Below, in pieces: positions 28,925 through 38,505 of a stretch of DNA of 64,000 nt. This DNA comes from JALYOK01 sp963840785. GTDB lineage: Bacteria > Pseudomonadota > Gammaproteobacteria > Burkholderiales > JALYOK01. Below the pieces are notes generated by a model. The model had not been told where the DNA came from. It did not search any database and was given only the letters and a program-made list of their open reading frames with translations. The DNA is taken from positions 124,001 to 188,000 of the forward strand of contig CAWJAF010000004.1 in the NCBI GenBank assembly GCA_963840785.1. Direction: 5' to 3'. Position 1 is the stretch's first letter, and every line of letters starts with the position of its first letter. Both the position numbers and the translations under genes were made by a program.

Positions 28925-29481
28925 CTACTTCGCTGCAAGCAGGCCTTTATTTTTTTCACGAAATCCGCATCTTCCGGCAAGGTAGCGCTGCATACGCTGG
29001 TAACCGTTTTGCCGCTGCGATCGATTAGATATTTATGGAAATTCCAACGCGGCCGTTCGCCCGATCAAACGCTGCGAGCCGGTCATAAAGTGGATTACCG
29101 TTCGGGCTGCGAACGCTCGATTTCTCGAACATTGGAAACGTCACCTGATAGGTGCGTTCGCAAAATTCCGCGATTTCTTTCGGCGCGCCTGGCTCTTGCC
29201 GCCAAAGTCATTGCTAGGAAAGCCCAAAATCACGAGGCCTTGTTCGGCGATACTTTTTGTAGAGCGACCTGAAGTCCTTTATATTGCGGTGTGTTGCCGC
29301 AATAACTTGCGGTATTCACGATCGAAGAGAACTTTTCCCTGATATTCGCAGAATTTTTGCTTTCTCACCGCCTTGAAGCGGTGAAAAACTTTGATTAAGT
29401 AGATCGGGACACGCGGCCTCGGAATGCCATCGCGACAACCAGAGCGAGAAAATTGCGGGTATTAGGCGCAAGATACGACAT
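28925..29481 (-). pseudogene. Glutathione peroxidase family gene, multiply frameshifted
   Basis: On the reverse strand, fragments in several frames line up with a secreted glutathione peroxidase: a signal-peptide-like start, CPDLLNQSF, YQGKVLF, GNTPQYKG, LVILGFPSNDFGG, APKEIAEFCERTYQVTFPMFEK, and DRSGKTVTSVCSATLPEDADFVKK. At least four indels separate them, one in an A-rich run near the end. Either sequencing errors or a decayed gene; the conserved blocks argue for errors. It would reduce peroxides in the periplasm. Convergent with trpG. Confidence 0.75.
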
Positions 29482-29906
29482 CCAAGTCAAAGTTGCAGGA
29501 ATGGCCGGCCATTTGTGCCGTACACTTTCCCCGCGCTACCTTGCGCTGAAGCGTCCCGGTGCCAGCGCAGATAGGGCTGCCAATTGGCAGCTACGTTCGA
29601 CATTTTCACTTCGCGAATTTGGCGGCGTTTGTCGCATTCGCGCCGTCAAGGTATTTTTGGCCGCGCCGGCAGAATCGGCATCTTTCGCAAACGCATTGAA
29701 AGCTATTGCCGAAACACGAAAGAGCAGACAACAATAGAATCGTGGTCTCACTGTCTTCCTCCGCCGGTGTGCAAAAAATAAAATTTACACACCGCGAACA
29801 TGGCAAGCGTCAACAAAAAAGTGATGAATTGTTACACGGGGTCGATTAAACTCTAGGTCATGGGGAATCAACACAGCATTTTTCGTTTGCCTTGGACAAA
29901 TTATAA
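29482..29906. other. Unassigned 425-bp region
   Basis: Short open frames on both strands, none recognisable. The reverse strand near 29700 could encode a signal-peptide-like stretch, and with the indel rate seen on both sides a short broken gene here cannot be excluded. The final 100 bases are AT-rich and probably hold the promoter of the MerR-like gene. Confidence 0.4.
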
Positions 29907-30859
29907 ATGAATAAAGCGGTCAACCGCAAACTGCTCTCGCTTCAATCAGCGCGGTAGAACGGGAAACGGGAATCAGTAAAGACACGCTTCGCATTTGGGA
30001 GCGGCGCTATGGCTTTCCGCAAGCCATCCGCGATTCGAATGGCGACCGCGCGTACTCGCAGCAGGACGTCGAGCGCCTGCGAATCATTAAAGTCTTAATC
30101 GATCATGGCATGCGTCCGGGGAAAGTTGTACAACAACCGCTTAGCGCAGCTGGCGCATCATCTCCGCCACGACACAACACAAGAACCGGCAGCGAAGTCG
30201 CAGCATCAGGCGCGAAATTGAGCAGCTTGATCAGCCATGATTAAGAATAACAATTGGATCGAGCTGCAGAAGTCATTAAATCAATCGCTGCATCGTCACG
30301 GACTTCTTTCTTTCATCACCGAGATTCTCACGCCGCTAAACGCCTTCGTTGGCGAAGCCTGGTCAAACGGCGAATTGGCCAATTCATCAAGAACATGCAT
30401 ATACCGAAATCCTGCAAAACATGCTCCGCCACGCGATCGTGAGCTACGAAAAAGGCGCGAAACTCCACCGAAAGTCCTGCTGGCGACCATACCTAAAGAG
30501 CACCACAGTATTGGCTTATTGATGGTCGAAGCCGCGCTCGCCATCGAAGGCGTGTTAATTGTGTTTCTCTAGGCGCACAATTACCAATCGCCGAAATCGT
30601 CGCGGCGGCGGAAGCTGCACCAATGCGATATCGTCGCGCTTTCTTTCACCGGGAATTATCCGATCAAGTTAATCAGTGACGGCCTGACCAATCTTCGCAA
30701 AGCGCTACCCGGCACGGATCGAAATTTGGGCCGGCGGCAGTGCGATGGCACGCTCTAAACGCATCGTTCGACCAAGTGTACGGATGCTGCCAACGCTCGA
30801 TCACGCTGATGAAAGAAGTGAGGCTAGTGGCGTCAGCGGCATCACGTCAAATAAATTAA
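29907..30859 (+). CDS. MerR-family regulator with B12-binding domain (CarH/LitR-like), frameshifted
   Basis: N-terminal MerR helix-turn-helix (SAVERETGISKDTLRIWERRYGFP, RAYSQQDVERLRIIKVLIDHGMRPGK), then a B12-binding helical domain (ITEILTPLNAFVGEAWSNGEL) and a cobalamin-binding Rossmann domain (IPKEHHSIGLLMVEAALAIEG, LGAQLPIAEIVAAA, DIVALSFTGNY). The His in the EHHSIG motif matches the cobalt-ligand position. At least five indels break the gene. Relatives are light-sensing, adenosylcobalamin-dependent repressors, but no carotenoid or photolyase genes are adjacent. Confidence 0.82.
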
Positions 30860-30941
30860 AGCTGTTCGTCGAATTAGCGTGTCGTTCGATAACACTTTCA
30901 CCCGCATCCGCAAGGCGCCAACCAAATAATTCACGGACGAA

Positions 30942-30950
30942 TGTTATACT
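30942..30950 (+). promoter_or_regulatory. Extended -10 promoter of hemA
   Basis: TGTTATACT matches the extended -10 pattern TGnTATAAT and lies 37 bases before the hemA start. No good -35 box is present, as is common for extended -10 promoters. Confidence 0.5.
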
Positions 30951-30987
30951 TTGGGGTTAACAACTTGATCGTTTCCGCTCCATTGCC

Positions 30988-32256
30988 ATGGCGGTTTCGC
31001 AGCATATTTTCACGTTAGGCATTAACCACCAAAGCGCGCCGGTCGCCATTCGCGAACGCATGGCTTTCCCGCCGGAAACACTCACGCCAGCGTTGCGCGA
31101 ATTGGTGACCTTGCCCGGCGTGTCGGAAGGCGCGATTCTCTCGACCTGTAATCGCACCGAAATTTATTGCCACGCCAGCACGCCGGAATCAGTGTCGCGC
31201 TGGCTGACGCACTATCACTCGCTGGAATCCCACCACGTCGAACCGTATCTTTATCAACACGCCGACGGCACAGCGGTGAAACACGCGTTTCGCGTCGCCT
31301 CGGGATTGGATTCCATGGTCATCGGCGAGCCGCAAATATTGGGCCAAGTAAAAGAAGCTGCGCGCGCACGCGCGCGAATCGGGCACGCTTCGGATTACTG
31401 CTCGACAAATTATTTCAGACGACGTTTTCCGTCGCCAAAGAAGTCCGCAGCACGACGGAAATCGGCGCGAATTCTGTGTCCATGGCTGCGGCTGCCTTAA
31501 AACTCGCGAATCGAATTTTCGGCAGCGTCAAAGAGCAGCGCGTGTTATTCATCGGCGCCGGCGAGATGATCGAATTAGTCGCTACGCACTTCGCCGCACA
31601 AACGCCAAAACACCTAACCGTCGCCAACCGAACATTGGAACGCGCCAAACATTTGGCCGAGAAATTTCATGGCAGCGCCATCACGCTCGGCGAATTGCCC
31701 GATCACATCGCCACCCACGACATCATCATCACTTCGACCGCGAGCACGCTGCCTATTCTCGGCAAAGGCTTGATCGAGCGCGCCATTAAGCAACGCAAAC
31801 ATCGGCCGATTTTCATGGTCGATCTCGCCGTGCCACGCGACATTGAGCCGGAAGTCGCCGAATTACGCGACGTGTTCCTTTACACCGTCGACGACCTTGG
31901 CGCCGTGGTGCAAGAAGGCTTGGGCAAACGCGAATCGGCGGTCGCCGCAGCAGAATCCATCATCGAAAATCGCGTCACGGAATTCGCGCAGTGGCTCGAT
32001 TCGCGCGCCTCGGTGCCGACCATTCGCCAATTGCGTGAGCGCGCCGAGCAGTATCGCGTCACGGAATTGGAGCGCGCGCAGCGCCTGCTCGCCAAAGGCG
32101 AAAATCCGGAACAAGTGTTGGAAGCATTGAGCCGCGGCCTGATGAATAAATTTATGCATCATCCTACGCGCGCGCTGCAAGACGTCGACAGCCAACGAGC
32201 GCGCCGAACTCATCCGCATCATCAATCAGCTTTTCCCCAGCGCCGAACAAGAATGA
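30988..32256 (+). CDS. hemA: Glutamyl-tRNA reductase HemA, frameshifted
   Basis: First committed enzyme of haem synthesis by the C5 route: reduces glutamyl-tRNA to glutamate-1-semialdehyde. Motifs: GINHQSAPVAIRER, catalytic Cys in STCNRTEIYC, GLDSMVIGEPQILGQVK, LLLDKLFQTTFSVAKEVRS, GAGEMIELVATHF, and MVDLAVPRDIEPEV. Two indels, near 31370-31395 and near 32180, split it; the corrected end ELIRIINQLFPSAEQE stops at 32256. Overlaps prfA by four bases. Confidence 0.95.
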
Positions 32257-33335
32257 AAGCATCGATTCAACAAAAGCTCCTGTCGTTAAAAGACAGGCTG
32301 GGCGAACTCGACAAGCAATTATCGAGCGAAACCGTCACAGCGAGCATGGACAATTATCGCAAGCTGACCAAGGAGCACGCGGAAATTTCGCCGGTCGTCG
32401 CGTTATTTCAGGATTATCAAAATACCGAAGCTGACATCGCCGCCGCGCAGGATATGTCGAGCGATCCGGACATGCGCGACTACGCCGAAGCGGAAATCAA
32501 AAGCGGCAAAGAAAAACTTCTAACGCTGGAAAAAGACCTGCAAACCTTATTGCTGCCGAAGGATCCGAACGACGAACGCAATATTTTTATCGAGATTCGC
32601 GCCGGCACCGGCGGCGACGAGAGCGCATTATTTTCCGGCGATTTGTTCCGCATGTATGCGCGCTACGCCGAGCGCAATCGCTGGGAAGTGGAAATCATTT
32701 CCGAGAGCTTGGGCGAAGTCGGCGGCTACAAAGAAATCATCGCGAAAATTATCGGCCAGGGGGCTTACTCGAAATTAAAATTCGAATCGGGCGGCCATCG
32801 CGTGCAGCGCGTGCCCGATACCGAAACCCAAGGCCGCATCCACACTTCCGCGTGTACGGTTGCGATCCTGCCGGAAGTGGACGATGTCAGCGACGTCGTC
32901 ATCAATCCTGCGGAAATTCGCATCGATACCTTCCGCGCCAGCGGCGCCGGCGGTCAGCACATTAACAAGACCGACTCCGCCGTGCGCATCACTCACATGC
33001 CGACCGGCATCGTGGTCGAGTGCCAAGACGGCCGCTCACAGCATAAAAACAAAGCCCAAGCGATGTCGGTTTTAGTGGCGCGCATCAAGGACAAACAAGA
33101 GCGCGAACAACACGCCAAGCAAGCCGCCGAACGCAAATCGCTGATCGGCTCCGGCGATCGTTCCGAACGCATTCGTACCTACAACTTTCCGCAAGGGCGC
33201 GTCACCGATCACCGCATAAATCTAACGCTCTACAAAATCGATTTCATCATGGACGGCGAAATGTCCGAGATCACCAATGCGTTGATGGCGGAACATCAAG
33301 CGGAACAATTGGCGGCGCTGGGCGATGCAAATTAA
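32253..33335 (+). CDS. prfA: Peptide chain release factor 1
   Basis: Recognises UAA and UAG stop codons and triggers peptide release. The GGQ catalytic motif is in GAGGQHINKTDSAVR, and VQRVPDTETQGRIHTSACTVAILPE is the codon-recognition region preceding it. 360 aa, normal for RF1. The ATG overlaps the hemA stop (ATGA). The gene is intact. Its GGQ glutamine would be methylated by PrmC, encoded next. Confidence 0.97.
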   Translation: MKASIQQKLLSLKDRLGELDKQLSSETVTASMDNYRKLTKEHAEISPVVALFQDYQNTEADIAAAQDMSSDPDMRDYAEAEIKSGKEKLLTLEKDLQTLLLPKDPNDERNIFIEIRAGTGGDESALFSGDLFRMYARYAERNRWEVEIISESLGEVGGYKEIIAKIIGQGAYSKLKFESGGHRVQRVPDTETQGRIHTSACTVAILPEVDDVSDVVINPAEIRIDTFRASGAGGQHINKTDSAVRITHMPTGIVVECQDGRSQHKNKAQAMSVLVARIKDKQEREQHAKQAAERKSLIGSGDRSERIRTYNFPQGRVTDHRINLTLYKIDFIMDGEMSEITNALMAEHQAEQLAALGDAN

Positions 33336-33372
33336 TGGCAAGGCATCGATTCGACGCGGCTAAATCTATTGA

Positions 33373-33399
33373 TGTCATTCCCGCGAAAGCGGGAATCCA
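33373..33399. repeat. REP-like palindrome, family A
   Basis: GTCATTCCCGCGAAAGCGGG and trailing AATCC, a clean hairpin directly before the prmC start. Confidence 0.65.
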
Positions 33400-33400
33400 T

Positions 33401-34241
33401 TTGGCCGTAACCATCGCCGACGCGACTGAAATTCGCGCAACAGCAGATTGATCCAGTCGATGCCCGCATCCTGCTGCAACACACACTACAAGCCAATCGC
33501 GCGCATCTTGCTGCGCATCCGGAAAAGCAACTAACCCCAGAACAGCAAGACCAATTCCATGCATTAATTGCTCGTAGAAAAAACGGCGAACCGGTCGCCT
33601 ACATCGTTGGCGAACGAGAATTTTTCGGTCTGAGCTTTAAAGTCACGCCAGCCGTCTTGATCCCGCGGCCCGAAACGGAACTGCTTGTAGAGCAAGCATT
33701 GATGCGCCTTCCCGAGCATAGATCGGCACGCGTATTAGACCTTGGCACCGGCAGCGGTGCGATCGCGATTTCGATCGCAAAACATCGCCCGCTCGCCCAA
33801 GTTACCGCCGTTGATGTAAGCGAAGATGCGTTGGCCATCGCCCGCGAAAACGCACAACGGGCGTTTGCGGATCGAGTATCGCCGATAGAATTTCTTCAGA
33901 GCTATTGGTTTAGCGAATTGCCAAATCGACCCTACGATTTAATCGTCTCCAATCCACCCTATGTTGCGGAAAACGATCCACACCTCGCCCAAGGCGATGT
34001 GCGGTTTGAGCCGATAAAAGCGCTGGCCGCCGGACCGCGTGGACTGTCGGCCCTAGAGCACATCGCCCGTAACGCCTCGTCCCGCTTGGCTCCTGGCGGA
34101 TGGCTAATATTGGAACACGGTTTCGATCAGGGTGATGCTTGTGTCGAATTGATGCGGTTGGCAGATTTCTCGAATGTCGCCACATTGCCGGATTTAGCCG
34201 GACACTCTCGCGTTACGTCGGGACAACAACGTTTGAAATAG
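33401..34241 (+). CDS. prmC: Release factor glutamine methyltransferase PrmC, frameshifted
   Basis: Methylates the GGQ glutamine of release factors. Motifs: DARILLQHTL, PVAYIVGEREFFGLSF, VLIPRPETELLVEQAL, VLDLGTGSGAIAISIAK (SAM), and the catalytic NPPY in LIVSNPPYVAEND. An extra A near 33430 breaks the frame close to the N-terminus. The proposed TTG start at 33401 lies right after a REP-like palindrome. It follows prfA in the usual order. Confidence 0.93.
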
Positions 34242-34257
34242 AAAAATGATGAAAAAA

Positions 34258-34278
34258 AAGCGGCCGTGAAGGCCGCTT
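34258..34278. terminator. Intrinsic terminator between converging genes
   Basis: Perfect 8-bp stem AAGCGGCC/GGCCGCTT with loop GTGAA. On the reverse strand it is followed directly by a run of about eight T, a strong terminator for the PEP-CTERM gene; on the forward strand the T-run is further away, so it may work less well for prmC. Confidence 0.85.
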
Positions 34279-34312
34279 CGAGTTTTGTGGCGTTTTTTAT
34301 TGTTGTTATCAG

Positions 34313-35338
34313 TTAAATCGCTTTGCGACGACGCGCAAAACCCAATCCAGCAAAACCGATGCCAAACAGCGCAAGGGAGAGTGGCTCAGGAACGTCGTTC
34401 GGCGGAACGAATACGCCGTTGCTTGCACCGAAACCGAAGATGAAAGTATTGGGCGTACCGGTTACGGGGTCACGCGAGGTTTGTCCGTAGGAATAAAGGC
34501 CTGCGCCTACTGCGAGGCGCGCGGCATCCGCGTCCGCTTCGTTTCCTGCAGCGCCGTAGTAGGTTGTGAAGCTGGCGGTCGCGCCAGCGGCTAAGGCCGC
34601 AAACTCAAAATCAAACAACGCGCCATGATCGCTAGGGCCACAGTCCGTAAAGTTAGTGTTCGCCGGGCAATCCGACGCTAAGCTCGAGTCGTTCAAAGGA
34701 TTTGCCGAGGCAAAACCATCATCGCCGACACGACGCAAGTTGCTGCCGTTGGCAATACCCAAGCGCAGCCGGTACGCCGCCAATGGTCACCGTTTCACTA
34801 AATGCCGTCGGCTCGATATCCCAATCCATCACGCGGCGATAACGCAAGTCGGCCGCAGACAAATCGGTACCGGTCAGATTTTTGATCGACACATCCACTT
34901 GATAGAGATTGTCGGTCTTCGACGTTGGATGATAGAAATGGGTAATTTCCAATGCGCCCGCGATTGAACAACTGACGTTGCGGTACTTGCCGTGCTGCTA
35001 AAGCTGATCAGCGACAGGTTATTTACGCCACCGTCGCTAGAAACATTGGCATAACCCGAAGTGCCTAGACTAACGATGCCCGCGCCCCAACCTTCGCATA
35101 AACAGCCCGGCGCGGTTGCCTCATATCCCGTGGGGTTGTAGCGCAAACCAACCGCCGTAGTACCGTCAGTGGAAGGTGCACCGCCGCTAACGTTTAGATG
35201 ACCTTCATCGTTAATGCCCATGGTGATGGTTCCGTTGGAAATAATTGCCCCGGCATTCGCAGCGCCGCTCGACGCGATAATTAGTATAGAAGCAGAAATA
35301 GCCGTCAAAGTCGGCCGAATAAGTTTTGTAGTTTTCAT
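34313..35338 (-). CDS. PEP-CTERM sorting domain protein, frameshifted
   Basis: Secreted protein with a signal peptide (TAISASILIIASSGAANA) and a C-terminal PEP-CTERM signal VPEPLSLALFGIGFAGLGFARRR: the VPEP motif, a membrane helix and a basic tail, recognised by the EpsH/exosortase system. The body is beta-rich with an acidic/Gly-rich composition and no enzyme motif. Indels near 34935 and near 34780 split it. Such proteins go with exopolysaccharide-producing Gram-negatives; the exosortase gene must be elsewhere. Confidence 0.88.
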
Positions 35339-35608
35339 TAATAGTCCTTGTTATTTATTTTAAAAAAATGGCAGCAACGAACATTAAGCAAATTCGGTGC
35401 CAGGCGTTTCAACAATCCATTAAAAACAATAGGTTATGATTTCCGCATAGGCAACGCGAACGACTTGTCAAGTGTAAAAAATCCCGACAGTTTTAGCGCC
35501 CAATTGACGACGGAGAACCTATCCTTCAAGTTACCCGATCAATCCAAAAAGCACGATTAATTAGGGTAAAATAAGTACCTAAGATTATTTAATTTGTTAG
35601 GAACGAAC

Positions 35609-35932
35609 ATGAACGTACAAGACCTCATCCGCCAGCAAGTCACCAGCCACTCAGTGGTGCTCTATATGAAAGGTACGCCTGATTTTCCCCAATGCGGTTT
35701 TTCCGCTAACGCTGTGCGCATTCTCAATACCTGCGGCGTCAATAACATTTTCAGCGTGAATGTGTTGGATGACGCGGAGATTCGTCAGGGTATTAAAGAA
35801 TTTTCCAGTTGGCCGACCGTTCCACAGCTTTACGTGAACGGCGAGTTCGTCGGTGGCTCGGACATCATGACCGAGATGTTTCAGAGTGGCGAATTGAAAA
35901 CGGCATTGGATGCCGCAAAGGTCACGGCTTAG
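35609..35932 (+). CDS. grxD: Monothiol glutaredoxin GrxD
   Basis: CGFS-type glutaredoxin (QCGFSANAV) that binds and delivers [2Fe-2S] clusters with glutathione. Conserved WPTVPQLYVNGEFVGGSDI follows. 107 aa, normal length. The start at 35609 is preceded by an AGGAACG ribosome-binding site. In relatives it often sits just after hemA-prfA-prmC; here the PEP-CTERM gene lies between. Confidence 0.95.
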   Translation: MNVQDLIRQQVTSHSVVLYMKGTPDFPQCGFSANAVRILNTCGVNNIFSVNVLDDAEIRQGIKEFSSWPTVPQLYVNGEFVGGSDIMTEMFQSGELKTALDAAKVTA

Positions 35933-35946
35933 TTAGAAATACAGAT

Positions 35947-35974
35947 TGTCATTCCCGCGAAGGCGGGAATGACA
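35947..35974. repeat. REP-like palindrome, family A
   Basis: TGTCATTCCCGCGAAGGCGG and trailing GAATGACA form a near-perfect hairpin 15 bases after the grxD stop; it may also protect or end the grxD transcript. Confidence 0.7.
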
Positions 35975-36046
35975 GCCTATTGATCTTTCTTCTGTCGACT
36001 CCATAGAATTCGCTGCGGCCCACGCGGCTACATTCTGCGAAAACGA

Positions 36047-36694
36047 TTACAACCCAATTGCTCCTCGCTCCAAATGCAAGCGCCGCACGTGTGGGAGATT
36101 GATAATTTCGTGATCGTGGCAAGCGACGACAACGCAATTATTGTCGCCAACCGCCTGTTCGATTAATTCAATGACACGATCGCGCGAGGCATGATCCAAA
36201 TTCGCCGTTGGCTCGTCGAATAACATCACCGGCGCTTGCAACACCCATGCGCGCGCAAGTGCGACCCGCTGTTTCTCGCCGCCGGACAAACGTTGCGGTG
36301 GCGTGTTGCGAAACTCGCTAAGCTTTGCCCATTCGATAGCCGTCTCAACCCGCCGTTTGATTTCATCCGCAGCAATTCCGCGTAGCTTTAAGCCATAGGC
36401 GATGTTCGCCGCGATGGTGGTGTCGAATAAATAGGGATGCTGATGCACATATACGACATCGCGCCGCAATTCGCCGAGCGCATCGGCGCCAACATCGCGG
36501 CCTTGATATTGGATCGCGCCGAACTGCGCGGATTCCAATCCGGCGAGGGCTTTGAGTAAGGTCGTTTTGCCCGCGCCGTTGTCGCCGGTGAGCACGTAGC
36601 TCGTGCCGCTTTCCAATTCCAACTTTGGAATGTTAAACAACTCGCGCGATTCGAATCGTTTAACAAATCGCTCGATGACAAACAGCGCGCTCAT
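36047..36694 (-). CDS. tupC: Tungstate ABC transporter ATP-binding protein
   Basis: ABC ATPase: Walker A GDNGAGKTTLLKAL, Q-loop VYVHQHPYLFD, signature LSGGEKQRVALARAW, Walker B VMLFDEPTANLD, and switch His in VVVACHDHE. 215 aa, small as usual for TupC. Its start overlaps the permease stop by four bases. Powers import of tungstate together with the next two genes. Confidence 0.88.
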   Translation of the reverse strand: MSALFVIERFVKRFESRELFNIPKLELESGTSYVLTGDNGAGKTTLLKALAGLESAQFGAIQYQGRDVGADALGELRRDVVYVHQHPYLFDTTIAANIAYGLKLRGIAADEIKRRVETAIEWAKLSEFRNTPPQRLSGGEKQRVALARAWVLQAPVMLFDEPTANLDHASRDRVIELIEQAVGDNNCVVVACHDHEIINLPHVRRLHLERGAIGL

Positions 36695-37395
36695 TTGACG
36701 CCGCCGCGGCCTTGCAACGACGACAATATGATATTGACACCTAAGGCCAGTAGCAACAACACCGCGCCGAGTGCGATGCCTTGGGCGAATTCACCTTTGC
36801 TGGTTTCCAACGCAATTGCGGTGGGAATATTGCGCGTTACCCCAGCAATGTTACCGCCCACCATCATGGCGCAACCGACTTCCGAAATGACGCGTCCGAA
36901 ACCGTTCAACACGCTCGCGGTTACGCCGAATCGTACTTCGCGCAACAGCGTCAACGCCGCTTGCCAACGATTCGCGCCCAAGCTCAGTGCCGTTTCACGG
37001 ATGCGCGGATCTGCAGATTGCACCGCCGCCAAAGTAAACGCCGCGAGCACCGGAAACGCGATCAGTGCTTGGCCGATGATCATCGCGTCCTGCGTAAACA
37101 ACAAATGAAAATCGCCCAGCGGGCCGCGCCGAGTAAAAAGTAAATAAAGAATTAAACCGACGACAACCGTCGGAAACGACAGCATGCTTTGCAACAACAC
37201 GATCAGCGGCCGTCGACCGCGGAATCGTCCTGTCGCAAGCACATAGCCACACCAAATCGCGAATGGCGTTGCGATGAACAGCGCGATGATCGAGACGCGC
37301 AACGAAATAAAAATTGTTTGCCAGAGTTCTGTATCGCCGCTAATCAGCAAGCTGAACGCGGCCCGGGTCGCATCCCAGATTGTTGCGTCCGTCAT
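36691..37395 (-). CDS. tupB: Tungstate ABC transporter permease
   Basis: Inner-membrane permease with about five or six helices and the binding-protein-dependent transport signature around ETALSLGANRWQAALTLLREVR. The sequence VISEVGCAMMVGGNIAGVTRNIPTA is typical of TupB/molybdate-type permeases. 234 aa. Intact, between tupA and tupC. Confidence 0.88.
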   Translation of the reverse strand: MTDATIWDATRAAFSLLISGDTELWQTIFISLRVSIIALFIATPFAIWCGYVLATGRFRGRRPLIVLLQSMLSFPTVVVGLILYLLFTRRGPLGDFHLLFTQDAMIIGQALIAFPVLAAFTLAAVQSADPRIRETALSLGANRWQAALTLLREVRFGVTASVLNGFGRVISEVGCAMMVGGNIAGVTRNIPTAIALETSKGEFAQGIALGAVLLLLALGVNIILSSLQGRGGVK

Positions 37396-37414
37396 TGCAG
37401 GCGAAACGAGAAAA

Positions 37415-38226
37415 TCATTTCCTGCTCACGCCATTCGGAAAAAAAATCTGCTGCCCGTCGACGCGAAAATTCGCGATATGCGTTTGCCCTTCGGGTGAAA
37501 CAACCCAATCGACAAAGCGCTGCGCGCCCGCGATGTTTGTCTTTGGATATTTTTTCGGATCGATTGCCATTACCGAATACTGATTTGGAATCTTCGGTTC
37601 GCCGGTAAGCAATAATTCCAGGTCGAGGGATTTTTTGTGTTTCATAAAAGTACCGCGATCCGTAAGCGTATAAGCGCCACGCTCGTGCGCGATGCGCAGG
37701 ACTTCGGCCATGCCCGTTCCGGCGCGCAGGTACCAATTTCCTTGCGGCTGCAACTTCGCGTCGTTCCAAATTTTTTGTTCGGCACGGTGGGTGCCGGATT
37801 CGTCTGCGCGCGAAACGAACAAATTTTTTCCGTCCAGAATCTTGCGCACGGCGAATTTTGGATCAGTCATTCCGCGTATTTTGGCCGGATCGTCACTCGG
37901 CCCAACGATGACAAAATCGTTGTACATCACCTCAAAACGCGCGACGCCAAAACCATCGGCCACAAATTTTTCTTCGTCACTTTTGCTATGGCTCAAAATC
38001 ACATCGAGATCGCCATTGCGGCCAAATTTCAGCACCTGGCCCGTGCCGCCTAGCGTTACGCGTAGGGTGTCGCCGGATTTTTTTTCGTAGGCCGGGATGA
38101 GCCAAGCGAGCAAGCCGGAATCTTCGGTGGTCGTGGTCGTGCCCAGTCGAACGATGTCGGCAATCGCGCCACCGACCGCAATGATTAGGGAACTATTAGC
38201 AAAAACGCAAATCGAATGAAATACAT
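37415..38226 (-). CDS. tupA: Tungstate-binding protein TupA, frameshifted
   Basis: Periplasmic binding protein of the TupABC system. The corrected N-terminus reads a signal peptide, then LGTTTTTEDSGLLAWLIPAY; the TTTTTEDSG block is the hallmark of tungstate-specific TupA as opposed to ModA. Further conserved: GGTGQVLKFGRNGDLDV and FVSRADESGTHRAEQ. An indel near 38190 separates the signal peptide from the mature part. First gene of the operon. Tungstate would serve tungsten or molybdenum cofactor enzymes outside this window. Confidence 0.9.
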
Positions 38227-38319
38227 GTCGAAGATTATCCTTTCAGGCTATTTTAGCTGATTGTTATATTCTTAGAAATATAACGCATAACAAAATAATC
38301 CGCCGACGTGCAATACCGT

Positions 38320-38404
38320 GCATCGCCACGAGGCAATCCCCATGCGCCATGTCCGGGTGCATCGCGCCAAGAGGCAAGCAGGGCGCGGCTTCTGGCATGG
38401 CATC
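38320..38404. repeat. Dispersed repeat, family B (long copy)
   Basis: Two overlapping units: CGCCACGAGGCAATCCCCAT...GTCCGGGTGCATCGC and CGCCAAGAGGCAAGCAGGGC...GGCTTCTGGCATGGCATCC. The duplication makes this the longest copy seen. Confidence 0.55.
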
Positions 38405-38505
38405 CAGAAAAATGGGTGAAATATGCTATGTCATATTGACACGGGTGGCTAATTGGACCAATCTTCGAATAGAGGCTCCGCGAATAATAATAACCGGTCA
38501 ACAAT

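Noticed and set aside
28925..29481. A true decayed glutathione peroxidase pseudogene
   Set aside because: Not fully rejected, but the conserved blocks are intact in sequence and the window-wide indel pattern makes sequencing error the simpler cause.
31167..33335. A long open frame joining hemA and prfA as a fusion protein
   Set aside because: The join is caused by an indel near the hemA end. Correcting it restores the normal hemA C-terminus and the ATGA overlap with the prfA start.
35348..35560. A 70-codon frame upstream of grxD
   Set aside because: No ribosome-binding site, no recognisable domain, and it covers what is probably the divergent promoter region.
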